DNA of 64,000 nucleotides from Demequina maris (GTDB lineage Bacteria; Actinomycetota; Actinomycetes; Actinomycetales; Demequinaceae). Where the stretch lies: positions 351,879-415,878 of the forward strand of contig NZ_BBLX01000001.1 of assembly GCF_000971155.1 (NCBI RefSeq). Reading direction: 5' to 3'. Positions 22,872 through 30,064 of this stretch are shown piece after piece (within the stretch, counting starts at the first letter, position 1; the number at the start of each line of letters is the position of its first letter). Made by a program: the position numbers and the translations under genes. The notes beneath the pieces were generated by a model. It was not told the DNA's origin, did no database searches, and saw only the letters and a list, made by a program, of their open reading frames with translations.

Positions 22872-24146
22872 TCAGGACTCCGGCACCTCGCCGAAGACCG
22901 AGGTCAGCAGCGAGTAGGTGTTGTCGTCGCCGTACTCGTACACGCCGATGTAGGCGGACGAGGGGTCGTTGTCGGCGTTGAACGGGCCGGCACCGGAGAT
23001 CGTCTGGTAGTTGATCTCCTCGCCGTCCTCGAGCAGCGCGACGCAGTCGGCGAAGCCGGTGCACTCCGTGCCGCCCTCGGCGCCGGAGACCGCCGCCAGG
23101 TTGTCGGCGATGGTCTGGCCGTCGACGGCGCCGCCGCGCACGGCCGCGAGGGCCGAGAGCATGACGGCGTCGTAGGACTCGGCGCCGTACGCGTACTCGT
23201 CGAGCGAGCCGCCGTCCGCGACCGAGTCGAGGAGCGAACGGAAGTCGCTCTCCGGGCTCGCGCCGGGCAGGGTGCCCTTGGCGCCGGTGAGGGCGCCCGC
23301 CTCGAGCTCGTCCGAGTAGTCGGCGAGGTTGCCGTCCACGAGGTACAGCTTCGACGTGTCGAAGCCGGCCGCGACGAGCTCGGGGATGATCAGCGAGGTC
23401 TGGTCGAACGCGATGAGCGCGATCGCCTCGGGGTTGGTGGCGAGGATCGCCTGGACGTCGGAGGCGAAGCTCGAGGCCGACGGGTCGAACTCCTGACCCG
23501 AGGTGCCGTAGGTGAGCGAGCCGCCGGCGGCCTCGACGGTCTCCTGGACGACGTCGCGGAGCGAGGTGCCGTAGTCGTCGTTGAAGACGAGGACACCGAT
23601 GTTCTTGTAGCCGTCCTCGAGGATGAGGTTGCCGAGCGCGTTGCCCTGGACGGTGTCCGGCGGAGCGGTACGGAAGTACAGCGGCGAGTAGCCCGAGAGG
23701 CTGGTCGCGGTGTTGGCCGGCGAGATCTGCACGACGCCCGCGTTGGTGATGTCGTCCACCGCGTTGAGCGTGACCGACGACGAGGCCGCACCGATGACGA
23801 CGGAGACGCCGCCGCTCAGAAGCTTGGTGACCGAGTCCGAGGTGATGTTCGGGTTGTCGGTGTCGGAGGAGTCCTCGTGCTGGACGGTGACGTCCGAGCC
23901 GAGCACGCCGCCGGCCTCGTTGATCTCCTGGATCGCGAGGTCCACGCCGGCGATCTCCGGCGGGCCGAGGAACGCGAGCGAGCCGGTGATCGGCAGCAGC
24001 GAACCAACCTTCAGACCCTCACCCGAACCGCCCTCGGCGCTCGAGCTCGAACCACCCTCGCTCGCGTCAGACGAGCAGGCGGCGAGGGAAATGGTCGCGA
24101 CGGCGGCGACGGCCGCGCCACGGGCGATGGAGTTCCATCGTGCCAT
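22872..24146 (-). CDS. livK: ABC transporter substrate-binding lipoprotein, LivK-like
   Basis: A 424-residue periplasmic-type binding protein anchored as a lipoprotein. The signal peptide MARWNSIARGAAVAAVATIS ends in the lipobox LAAC, then comes a Ser/Glu/Gly linker. The mature part has the type I binding fold of HAAT systems: GSLLPITGSLAFLGPPEIAG near residue 50, QEINEAGGVLGSDVTV, and VVIGAASSSVTLNAVDDI. It faces livHMGF from the opposite strand, so it is transcribed separately and could be made in excess. ATG at 24146 is set by GGAGGAAG. The leader contains a perfect inverted repeat. The ligand is inferred only from the family. Confidence 0.9.
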   Translation of the reverse strand: MARWNSIARGAAVAAVATISLAACSSDASEGGSSSSAEGGSGEGLKVGSLLPITGSLAFLGPPEIAGVDLAIQEINEAGGVLGSDVTVQHEDSSDTDNPNITSDSVTKLLSGGVSVVIGAASSSVTLNAVDDITNAGVVQISPANTATSLSGYSPLYFRTAPPDTVQGNALGNLILEDGYKNIGVLVFNDDYGTSLRDVVQETVEAAGGSLTYGTSGQEFDPSASSFASDVQAILATNPEAIALIAFDQTSLIIPELVAAGFDTSKLYLVDGNLADYSDELEAGALTGAKGTLPGASPESDFRSLLDSVADGGSLDEYAYGAESYDAVMLSALAAVRGGAVDGQTIADNLAAVSGAEGGTECTGFADCVALLEDGEEINYQTISGAGPFNADNDPSSAYIGVYEYGDDNTYSLLTSVFGEVPES

Positions 24147-24162
24147 GTTTCTTCCTCCCACT

Positions 24163-24181
24163 AGGTGAGACGATCTCACCT
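24163..24181. promoter_or_regulatory. Perfect inverted repeat in the livK leader
   Basis: AGGTGAGA-CGA-TCTCACCT sits directly upstream of the livK ribosome binding site. It may be a repressor operator or an RNA hairpin limiting ribosome access. Confidence 0.5.
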
Positions 24182-24225
24182 TGGTTAGTGCGCGACGAGG
24201 GGAGTTCCTCATCGCGGTAACCGTC

Positions 24226-24231
24226 ACGGTA
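24226..24231 (-). promoter_or_regulatory. Candidate -10 for livK
   Basis: TACCGT on the minus strand would give a leader of about 73 nt that includes the inverted repeat at 24163-24181. The -35 is not clear. Confidence 0.35.
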
Positions 24232-24264
24232 GCGGGAGCCTGTTACGCGATTGCGTCGTGTCCA

Positions 24265-24278
24265 TCACGATTTCGTGA
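24265..24278. promoter_or_regulatory. Palindrome TCACGATTTCGTGA upstream of livK
   Basis: A 6-bp inverted repeat with a 2-nt spacer, about 35 nt upstream of the candidate livK -10. It could bind an activator. Confidence 0.4.
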
Positions 24279-24293
24279 CCGAACTGAGCACGG

Positions 24294-24312
24294 GTAGAGC
24301 AGTTTGCTCTAC
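24294..24312 (-). terminator. Hairpin overlapping the end of the ANTAR regulator gene
   Basis: GTAGAGCA-GTT-TGCTCTAC is a perfect 8-bp stem with a 3-nt loop; one arm includes the TAG stop of the regulator gene. It is probably a terminator, although no T tract follows. Confidence 0.55.
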
Positions 24313-24938
24313 TTTCCGCCCATCTGCTCGATGACGGCCTCAGCAACTTCTCGCATGGTGAGACGACGGTCCATCGAGGTCTTCTGGATCCAGCGGAAGG
24401 ACTCGGGCTCGTTGAGCTTCATCTTCTCCATGAGGAGGCCCTTGGCGCGCTCGACCTTCTTGCGGGTCTCCATGCGCTCGTTGATGTCGGCGATCTCCGA
24501 CTCGAGCGCCCGGATCTCCACGTAGCGCGACGCCGCGATCTCCACGGCCGGCAGCAGGTCGCCGGGCGTGAACGGCTTGACGACGTACGCCATGGCGCCC
24601 GCGTCGCGCGCGCGCTCGACGAGCTCGGTCTGCGAGAAGGCGGTCAGCAGCACCACCGGGGCGATGCGCTCCTTGGCGATCTGCTCCGCGGCCGTGATGC
24701 CGTCCATGACGGGCATCTTCACGTCCATCACGACGACGTCGGGCTTGTGCTCGCGCGCCAGGGCGACACCCTCCTCGCCGTTCGCACCCTCGCCGACGAC
24801 GTCGTAGCCGCCCTCGCGGAGCGTCTCGACGATGTCCATCCGGATGAGCGCCTCGTCCTCGGCGACGACGGCGCGGCGCGCACGCTTGGGGGCCTGGGTC
24901 TGCTGCTCCGCCTGGGGAGCGTCCTTCTCATCAGTCAC
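24309..24938 (-). CDS. ANTAR-domain response regulator (PdtaR-like)
   Basis: A 209-residue response regulator. The receiver domain (about 30-150) has AVVAEDEALIRMDIVETL, the phospho-acceptor Asp in VVVMDVKMPVMDG and Lys in AYVVKPFTP. The C-terminal ANTAR domain (about 150-205) has IADINERMETRKKVERAKGL and MREVAEAVIEQM, the RNA-hairpin-binding helices that act by antitermination. In Mycobacterium the homologue PdtaR pairs with the kinase PdtaS; no kinase is in this window. GTG at 24938 is chosen because TAGGCT lies 7 nt upstream and a longer start adds unrelated residues. The first 28 residues are a Gln/Ala-rich tail. Confidence 0.92.
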   Translation of the reverse strand: MTDEKDAPQAEQQTQAPKRARRAVVAEDEALIRMDIVETLREGGYDVVGEGANGEEGVALAREHKPDVVVMDVKMPVMDGITAAEQIAKERIAPVVLLTAFSQTELVERARDAGAMAYVVKPFTPGDLLPAVEIAASRYVEIRALESEIADINERMETRKKVERAKGLLMEKMKLNEPESFRWIQKTSMDRRLTMREVAEAVIEQMGGK

Positions 24939-24945
24939 AGGCGCT

Positions 24946-24951
24946 AGCCTA
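24946..24951 (-). promoter_or_regulatory. Leaderless -10 for the ANTAR regulator
   Basis: TAGGCT lies 7 nt upstream of the GTG at 24938, between the divergent regulator and tRNA genes. Confidence 0.55.
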
Positions 24952-24959
24952 GTGCCCTC

Positions 24960-25033
24960 GCCCCGGTAGCCCAACTGGCAGAGGCACGCGGCTCAAACCC
25001 GCGGTGTTGTGGGTTCGAATCCCACCCGGGGTA
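24960..25033 (+). tRNA. tRNA with anticodon CAA (Leu), short variable arm
   Basis: A complete cloverleaf. Acceptor GCCCCGG (24960-24966) pairs with CCGGGGT (25026-25032), with A as discriminator. The D stem is GCC/GGC. Anticodon stem CGCGG/CCGCG (24987-24991, 24999-25003) holds loop CTCAAAC with anticodon CAA at 24994-24996. The T arm is GTGGG-TTCGAAT-CCCAC. CCA is not encoded. CAA reads the Leu codon UUG, but the variable region is only 5 nt (GTGTT), whereas bacterial tRNA-Leu normally has a long variable arm. Amino-acid identity is therefore less certain than usual. Confidence 0.88.
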
Positions 25034-25046
25034 CGCATCGTTCCCG

Positions 25047-25075
25047 GGGACGGGTCGCGCGAGGCGGCCCGTCCC
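25047..25075. terminator. Hairpin between tRNA and converging gene
   Basis: GGGACGGG and CCCGTCCC form an 8-bp stem with a 13-nt loop, 13 nt after the tRNA and 10 nt after the stop of the converging gene, so it could end both transcripts. Confidence 0.6.
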
Positions 25076-25085
25076 GCGGGACGCG

Positions 25086-25424
25086 TCAGCCGAGCTCCCC
25101 CTTGGCGAGGGCCTCGAAGTTCTCCCACAGCGCCGGCACCGCGAACGCGTCGCGCTGGCGCAGCGCCGCCGGGCCGACCCGGTTCCACATGAGGCCGGGC
25201 GCCCACAGGTCGTAGACGAGACCCGCGTCGAGCACGCCCTGCTTGACGAACGTGCCGATGGTCTCGCCCAGCATGAGCATCACGAACACGTCCCGGTCCT
25301 GCACCGTCGCCACGTCCGGGTCGAATCCGGGGGCCATCAGCGCCATCGAGGCGTCCATGCCTCCCGCCGCCGTATGCCACTGGAGAAGCTGGACCATGAG
25401 GGACGCATCTGCCTGGGTCGACAT
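25086..25424 (-). CDS. Hypothetical protein, 112 residues
   Basis: A small soluble protein that I do not recognise with confidence. It starts MSTQADASLMVQLLQWHTAA and has two hydrophobic helices (about 40-75) separated by charged residues, and a Trp/Arg-rich stretch LWAPGLMWNRVGPAALRQRD. The pattern loosely resembles DUF4760-type proteins, but this is weak. It is probably real: GGAGGTCCCC precedes the ATG and codon use matches its neighbours. It converges on the tRNA gene and is divergent from the next gene. Confidence 0.65.
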   Translation of the reverse strand: MSTQADASLMVQLLQWHTAAGGMDASMALMAPGFDPDVATVQDRDVFVMLMLGETIGTFVKQGVLDAGLVYDLWAPGLMWNRVGPAALRQRDAFAVPALWENFEALAKGELG

Positions 25425-25559
25425 GGGGACCTCCGCATCGTTGCTGGTGGACGCCGACCTTGTTCACGTTCCTCGCGTCCGGTCCGGCTGTCAATCGGAG
25501 GGCCTGCGGAGACGATGCGCCGCCGGGCGGCCGCGCGCCGCCGCACGCACACTGGGAGG

Positions 25560-26456
25560 GTGAGGGCCCAGCGAGCCACCCCGAGGCGTGATGCCCGCGC
25601 GCGCTCCCTGGTCGCCCCGGTGCGGTGCGGCGCCGCAGGGGTCCTCCTGGCGGTCGCGGTGCTGGTCCACGCGCGCCTCTACCCCGCGGAGGACTGCGGC
25701 GTCTCGGACGCCGAGTTCGCGCTGTGGTCGCTCCTCGTCCTCGGGGTGGGGCTCTCGGCGGGCCTCGCGTCCGCGCGGGGCCTCGGCGCGAGGCGGGAGG
25801 TGGCGCGCATCCGTGCCATCGCGTGGGGGCCGCCGAACGCCATCGCGGCGATCGGGCTGGCCGGCCTGGCGGGCCTCCTCGTCCTCGCCCAGGTCGTCGG
25901 CCGCGAATCGACCGCCAGCGCTCGCGGCGCCGTCCTGACGCTCGCCGCCGGCGTCGGCGGCGCGCTCATCGGGCGGGCCGGTGTCGGGATCGCCGCGGCC
26001 CAGGACGCGGCGCCCACGAGCGCGGGTCTCGGCGCGCGCGTCGCCGACCACCTTCTCCTGCGGGACCTCTCCCGTGCGCTGCTCCCCTGGCTGGGCTCGC
26101 TCGTCGCCCTCACCACCCTCGCGCTCGGGGTGGCCCGTCTACCCACCGACGCGTGCCCCCGTCCCGACGGACCGGTGGAGGTGCTCGTGTTCGGCCTCGT
26201 CGGCACCGCGCTCGTCGCGGGCATCCACGCGATCCCGCGGGCAGCGCTGCGGCGGGCGGCGACCGAGCTCCGCGACCTGCTCGCCCCCGTCGACGCTGAC
26301 GACGCCGACGCCCTGCGCGCCCAGCTGCGTGCCCGTGAGGAGACCGAGCGGATGCTGGGCCTGACGACCTCCCTGCTCGACGAGCTCCAGGCCGGCGTAT
26401 GGGTCGCGGGCCCGCTGCTGACGGCGCTCGCGGGACTCGCCGTCAGCGGCCTGTGA
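25560..26456 (+). CDS. Hypothetical integral membrane protein
   Basis: A roughly 298-residue membrane protein with no family recognised. From GTG at 25560 it has an Arg-rich cytoplasmic start, then about six hydrophobic segments (GAAGVLLAVAVLVHARLY; LWSLLVLGVGLSAGLA; AIAAIGLAGLAGLLVLAQVV; LTLAAGVGGALIGRAGVGIA; LLPWLGSLVALTTLALGVA; VLVFGLVGTALVAGIHAI). A charged helical stretch follows (about 245-275), then a last hydrophobic tail. CACACT lies 6 nt upstream of the GTG. An upstream start at 25374 would overlap the divergent gene and adds low-complexity Arg residues. Very high GC even for this genome. Confidence 0.65.
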   Translation: MRAQRATPRRDARARSLVAPVRCGAAGVLLAVAVLVHARLYPAEDCGVSDAEFALWSLLVLGVGLSAGLASARGLGARREVARIRAIAWGPPNAIAAIGLAGLAGLLVLAQVVGRESTASARGAVLTLAAGVGGALIGRAGVGIAAAQDAAPTSAGLGARVADHLLLRDLSRALLPWLGSLVALTTLALGVARLPTDACPRPDGPVEVLVFGLVGTALVAGIHAIPRAALRRAATELRDLLAPVDADDADALRAQLRAREETERMLGLTTSLLDELQAGVWVAGPLLTALAGLAVSGL

Positions 26457-26526
26457 CGTCGGGACGTCCGGCGAGCCTTCCGCGCCCCCGCCGTGGGATG
26501 CTCGTCTCGAGACCTGAGGAGCGCCC

Positions 26527-26997
26527 ATGACGCACGCCACGACCCTGCACATCGCGCTGGTCGCGCACGACAACAAGAAGGCCGAGCTGCTCGAGTGGGC
26601 CTCCTTCAACAAGGGCAGCCTCGCCCACCACCAGCTCTACGCGACGGGCACCACGGGCACGATGCTCGAGTACGAGCTCGGCTTCCGCGTGCACCGCTTC
26701 CTGTCGGGCCCGGTGGGCGGCGACCAGCAGATCGGTGCGCGCATCGCCGAGGGCGCGATCGACATGCTCATCTTCTTCTGGGACCCGCTCGAGCCGCAGC
26801 CGCACGACCCCGACGTCAAGGCGCTGCTGCGGCTCGGCGCGCTGTGGAACATCCCGATCGCGTCCAACGTCGCCACCGCGGACTTCCTCATCTCGTCGCC
26901 GCTGTTCGCGCGCGGCTACGAGCGCAAGGTGCCGGACCTGGGGCCGCGCGACTGGGAGTCGATGCGCGGCGGCCCGGACGAGCCCGCGGCCGAGTAG
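26527..26997 (+). CDS. mgsA: Methylglyoxal synthase
   Basis: A 156-residue enzyme converting dihydroxyacetone phosphate to methylglyoxal and phosphate, a bypass used when phosphate is short or sugar phosphates accumulate. It shows [16 protein letters not shown], the phosphate-binding [25 protein letters not shown], the catalytic Asp in [14 protein letters not shown], the His in [13 protein letters not shown], and [14 protein letters not shown]. Length and motifs match E. coli MgsA closely. GAGGAGCG precedes the ATG. It converges on the sucrose-phosphorylase-like gene and is near pyk, so its setting is carbon overflow. Confidence 0.95.
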   Translation: MTHATTLHIALVAHDNKKAELLEWASFNKGSLAHHQLYATGTTGTMLEYELGFRVHRFLSGPVGGDQQIGARIAEGAIDMLIFFWDPLEPQPHDPDVKALLRLGALWNIPIASNVATADFLISSPLFARGYERKVPDLGPRDWESMRGGPDEPAAE

Positions 26998-27002
26998 ATG
27001 GC

Positions 27003-28496
27003 TCAGCCCTCCAGCACGGGCGGGTCGGCGAGCAGGTCGTCGGTCTGGCCCTCGCGGCCCTGGTACCTCCACCACAGGCCCGCGCGGTGCGAGAGGAGGT
27101 CGACGGTGAGCTGCGCCTCGTCCTCCCCCGCCCGCCAGCTCATCGTGAGCACGCCGTCCTCGAGCGCGAAGGCGAAGCCGCCGTCGAAGACCGGCAGCTC
27201 CGAGCGGAACGCGCACAGCGCCATCAGCGCGCGCACCACCGGCCGCGCGAGCTCTCGATCGACCTCGCCCGGCGCGTAGCGGTGGCGGTTGATGTCGCGC
27301 CCGACGCCGCTCTCGCGCAGTAGGTCGACGTCGTTGCGGCCCGCCAGCGCGCCCACGTAGTACACCTGCGGGATGCCGGGCGTGAAGAACTGGATGGCGC
27401 GCGCCGCGAGGTAGGCGTGGTCGTCCGCGCCCAGCGCGTCGTAGAACGTGCAGTTGACCTGGTAGAGGTCGAGATTGGAGGCGGCGGCACCCGTCGCAAG
27501 GCGTGACGTGCCGCCGGACGCGGCGTGGATCCGCTCCACGAGCGCGTCGAGGTCCGCGGGCGGCAGCAGCCCGGGCGAGTCCGGCGCGGTCTGGTCCGCG
27601 CCGACGTCGATGACGCCGATGCCGTCGTGCGTGTCGAGCACCGTCACGGCGTTGCCGGGCCGGATCTCGAGCCAGCGTGCGAGCGGCTCGCCGTCACCGG
27701 TGGCGAGCGCGTGCAGCACGAGCGGCGGCAGCGCGAAGTCGTAGACCCGGTCGACCGCCGCGCCGATCTCGACCTGGCGCCGGTAGTACGAGTGCACCTC
27801 GACCAGCACCTCGAGGCCGCGCGCGCGGGCGCGGCCGGTGAACTCCTCGATGAACGCGAAGGTGTCCGGGGTCATGAAGCACGTCTCGCCGGGCGTCTTG
27901 ACGGCGTAGCCCACCGCGTCGAGGCGCACCAGCGTCGCGCCGGCGCCCGCGATCGCGTCGAGGATCGCGTCGAGGTACGCGCGGGCCCCCGGATGGGCGA
28001 TGTCGAGGTCGACCTGCTGCGGCGTGAACGTGGTCCACACCAGGCGCTTCTCCCCCGCGACCGTGTACGGCGTGAACGGCAGCCCGGGACGCGGGCGGTA
28101 GATGCGCGCCAGCTCCTCCTCGGTGGCGCCGTACGGGAACACGGCGGCCATGGTGAGGAACATCCCGGCGTACGGCGAGGCGTCGCCGCGCTCCTGCCAG
28201 TCGCGGAACGCCGCCGAGTCCGCCGACACGTGGTTGACGATGACGTCGACCATGAGGTCGCGCCCGCCGCCGACCGCGCCCAGGTCGTCCCACGTCCCCA
28301 GCCGCGGGTCCACGGCGGTGTGGTCGACGGGGTCGAAGCCGGCGTCCGCGCCGTCGTACGGCGTGAAGAACGGCAGGATGTGCACGCCCGTGAACGCCGC
28401 CGACCAGGGCGGCGAGCCGAGCAGCCGCGCCAGGCCGGGCAGGTCCCCCGCCAGCCTGTCGGCATACGTGATGAGCTGGACCCCGTTGCGAGCCAT
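27003..28496 (-). CDS. Sucrose phosphorylase-like GH13 enzyme
   Basis: A 497-residue cytosolic alpha-amylase-superfamily enzyme of the GH13 sucrose phosphorylase type, which splits sucrose or a related glucoside with phosphate to alpha-glucose-1-phosphate. The nucleophile Asp is in LVRLDAVGYAVK, the acid/base Glu in VLVEVHSYYRRQ and the stabilising Asp in VLDTHDGIGVID. The N-terminus VQLITYADRLAGDLPGL is typical of the family. ATG at 28496 follows GAGGGGGTG. No transporter or regulator for sugars is adjacent. Glucosylglycerate or sucrose-6-phosphate phosphorylase activity cannot be excluded. An inverted repeat flanks its candidate promoter. Confidence 0.88.
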   Translation of the reverse strand: MARNGVQLITYADRLAGDLPGLARLLGSPPWSAAFTGVHILPFFTPYDGADAGFDPVDHTAVDPRLGTWDDLGAVGGGRDLMVDVIVNHVSADSAAFRDWQERGDASPYAGMFLTMAAVFPYGATEEELARIYRPRPGLPFTPYTVAGEKRLVWTTFTPQQVDLDIAHPGARAYLDAILDAIAGAGATLVRLDAVGYAVKTPGETCFMTPDTFAFIEEFTGRARARGLEVLVEVHSYYRRQVEIGAAVDRVYDFALPPLVLHALATGDGEPLARWLEIRPGNAVTVLDTHDGIGVIDVGADQTAPDSPGLLPPADLDALVERIHAASGGTSRLATGAAASNLDLYQVNCTFYDALGADDHAYLAARAIQFFTPGIPQVYYVGALAGRNDVDLLRESGVGRDINRHRYAPGEVDRELARPVVRALMALCAFRSELPVFDGGFAFALEDGVLTMSWRAGEDEAQLTVDLLSHRAGLWWRYQGREGQTDDLLADPPVLEG

Positions 28497-28515
28497 GGCG
28501 CACCCCCTCGCACCG

Positions 28516-28557
28516 CGCATCGTCGCGCCTGCTCCCACCTTAGGACGCGACGATGCG
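28516..28557. repeat. Perfect 12-bp inverted repeat around the sucrose-phosphorylase-like promoter
   Basis: CGCATCGTCGCG (28516-28527) and CGCGACGATGCG (28546-28557) flank TAAGGT (28537-28542, minus strand), a plausible -10. It resembles an operator but also contains the dispersed GCATCGTC word. Confidence 0.6.
28537..28542 (-). promoter_or_regulatory. Candidate -10 for the sucrose-phosphorylase-like gene
   Basis: TAAGGT lies between the two arms of the inverted repeat and gives a leader of about 35 nt with a ribosome binding site. Confidence 0.4.
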
Positions 28558-28575
28558 GCGGCGCCCGGGGAAGCC

Positions 28576-28611
28576 GCAGGGCCCCGCCGGCCGAAGCCGA
28601 CGGGGCCCTGC
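28576..28611 (-). terminator. Terminator of pyk
   Basis: GCAGGGCCCCG pairs with CGGGGCCCTGC, then CGGC/GCCG with one mismatch and a CGAA loop, 18 nt after the pyk stop. Confidence 0.9.
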
Positions 28612-28629
28612 GAACGAGGCCGGTGCCGC

Positions 28630-30048
28630 TTAGCCGCGGACCTGGCCCACCTTGTGCACGAAGATCGAGTTCGTGGTGCCGGGCACGCCCACCGGGGTGC
28701 CGGACACGACGACCACGTAGTCGCCGTCCACCGCGCGGCCCGAGGACTTGAGGTAGCCGTCGACCAGGTTGACCATCTCGTCGGTCGAGTCGACCTTCTC
28801 GACGAGCTCGGCCTGGATGCCCCAGGACAGCGCGAGGCGCTTCTGGGTGTCGGCCGACGGCGTGAAGGCGATCATCGGGGTCGACGGGCGCAGACGCGAC
28901 ATGCGCAGCGCCGAGTCGCCCGACTGGGTGAACGTCACGATGTACTTGATGTCGAGGTTCTCGGCGATCTCGGCGGCCGCGTGCGTGACGGCGCCACCGC
29001 GGGTGTGCGGCGTCGACAGGTACGGCGCGATGCGCGAGTAGCCCTTCTCCTCGGTGTTCTTGACGATGCGGGCCATCGTCTCGACCGTGACGATCGGGTA
29101 GTCGCCGACCGAGGTCTCGCCCGAGAGCATGACCGCGTCGGTGCCGTCGAGGATGGCGTTGGCGCAGTCCGAGGTCTCGGCGCGGGTCGGCACCGGCGAG
29201 TGCGTCATCGACTCGAGCACCTGGGTGGCGACGATGACCGGCTTGGCCTGCGAGCGGCACAGCTCGATGGCGCGCTTCTGGACGAGCGGCACCTCCTCGA
29301 GCGGGAGCTCCACGCCCAGGTCGCCGCGGGCAACCATGACGCCGTCGAACGCGTCGACGATCTCGGCCAGGTTGTCGACCGCCTGCGGCTTCTCGACCTT
29401 GGCGATGACGGGGACCGTGCGGCCCTCCTCGGCCATGATCGCGGCGACGTCCTCGTAGTCCTTCGCATTGCGCACGAAGGACAGGGCGATGAAGTCGGCG
29501 CCGAGCTTGAGGCCCCAGCGCAGGTCGTCCTCGTCCTTCTCCGACATCGCGGGCACCGACACGGCGACGCCCGGGAGGTTGATGCCCTTGTTGTTCGACA
29601 CGGGGCCCGGCACGACGACCTTGGTGACGACGTCGGTCTCGGTCACGTCGGTGACCTCGAGGCGGACCTTGCCGTCGTCGATGAGGAGCGTGTCGCCGAC
29701 GTGGCAGTCGCCCGGCAGGCCCTTGAACGTGGTGCCGCAGATGTCCTTGGTGCCCTCGACGTCACGCGTGGTGATCGTGAAGACGTCGTCGACGGCGAGG
29801 TCGTGCGGGCCGTTCGCGAACTTCTCGAGACGGATCTTGGGGCCCTGCAGGTCGACCAGCACGGCGACGTTGCGGCCCGACTCCTCCGCGGCCTGGCGGA
29901 TGTTGCGGTACACCTGCTCGTGCTCCTCGGCGGAGCCGTGGCTGCGGTTGATGCGGGCGACATCCATGCCCGCGCCCACGAGCTTGCGCATCTGCTCAAT
30001 CGGCGCGGTGGCCGGTCCGATAGTGCAGACGATCTTCGCGTTTCGCAT
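28630..30048 (-). CDS. pyk: Pyruvate kinase
   Basis: A 472-residue glycolytic enzyme making pyruvate and ATP from phosphoenolpyruvate. The barrel starts MRNAKIVCTIGPA, with the substrate loop GMDVARINRSHG, the catalytic Lys region FIALSFVRNAKD and VIAKVEKPQAVDN, the metal-site GVMVARGDLGVELPLEEV and MTHSPVPTRAETSDCANAIL. The C-terminal allosteric domain follows (about 340-472). ATG at 30048 is chosen over the TTG at 30057 because GGAG lies just ahead of it. It follows gltD by 16 nt, so it may be partly co-transcribed with gltBD. Confidence 0.96.
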   Translation of the reverse strand: MRNAKIVCTIGPATAPIEQMRKLVGAGMDVARINRSHGSAEEHEQVYRNIRQAAEESGRNVAVLVDLQGPKIRLEKFANGPHDLAVDDVFTITTRDVEGTKDICGTTFKGLPGDCHVGDTLLIDDGKVRLEVTDVTETDVVTKVVVPGPVSNNKGINLPGVAVSVPAMSEKDEDDLRWGLKLGADFIALSFVRNAKDYEDVAAIMAEEGRTVPVIAKVEKPQAVDNLAEIVDAFDGVMVARGDLGVELPLEEVPLVQKRAIELCRSQAKPVIVATQVLESMTHSPVPTRAETSDCANAILDGTDAVMLSGETSVGDYPIVTVETMARIVKNTEEKGYSRIAPYLSTPHTRGGAVTHAAAEIAENLDIKYIVTFTQSGDSALRMSRLRPSTPMIAFTPSADTQKRLALSWGIQAELVEKVDSTDEMVNLVDGYLKSSGRAVDGDYVVVVSGTPVGVPGTTNSIFVHKVGQVRG

Positions 30049-30064
30049 GTTCTCCAACCTCGGT

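Noticed and set aside
24265-24278. CRP/GlxR-type site upstream of livK
   Set aside because: The palindrome TCACGATTTCGTGA has a 2-nt spacer and lacks the TGTGA-N6-TCACA pattern, so it was kept only as an unnamed operator candidate.
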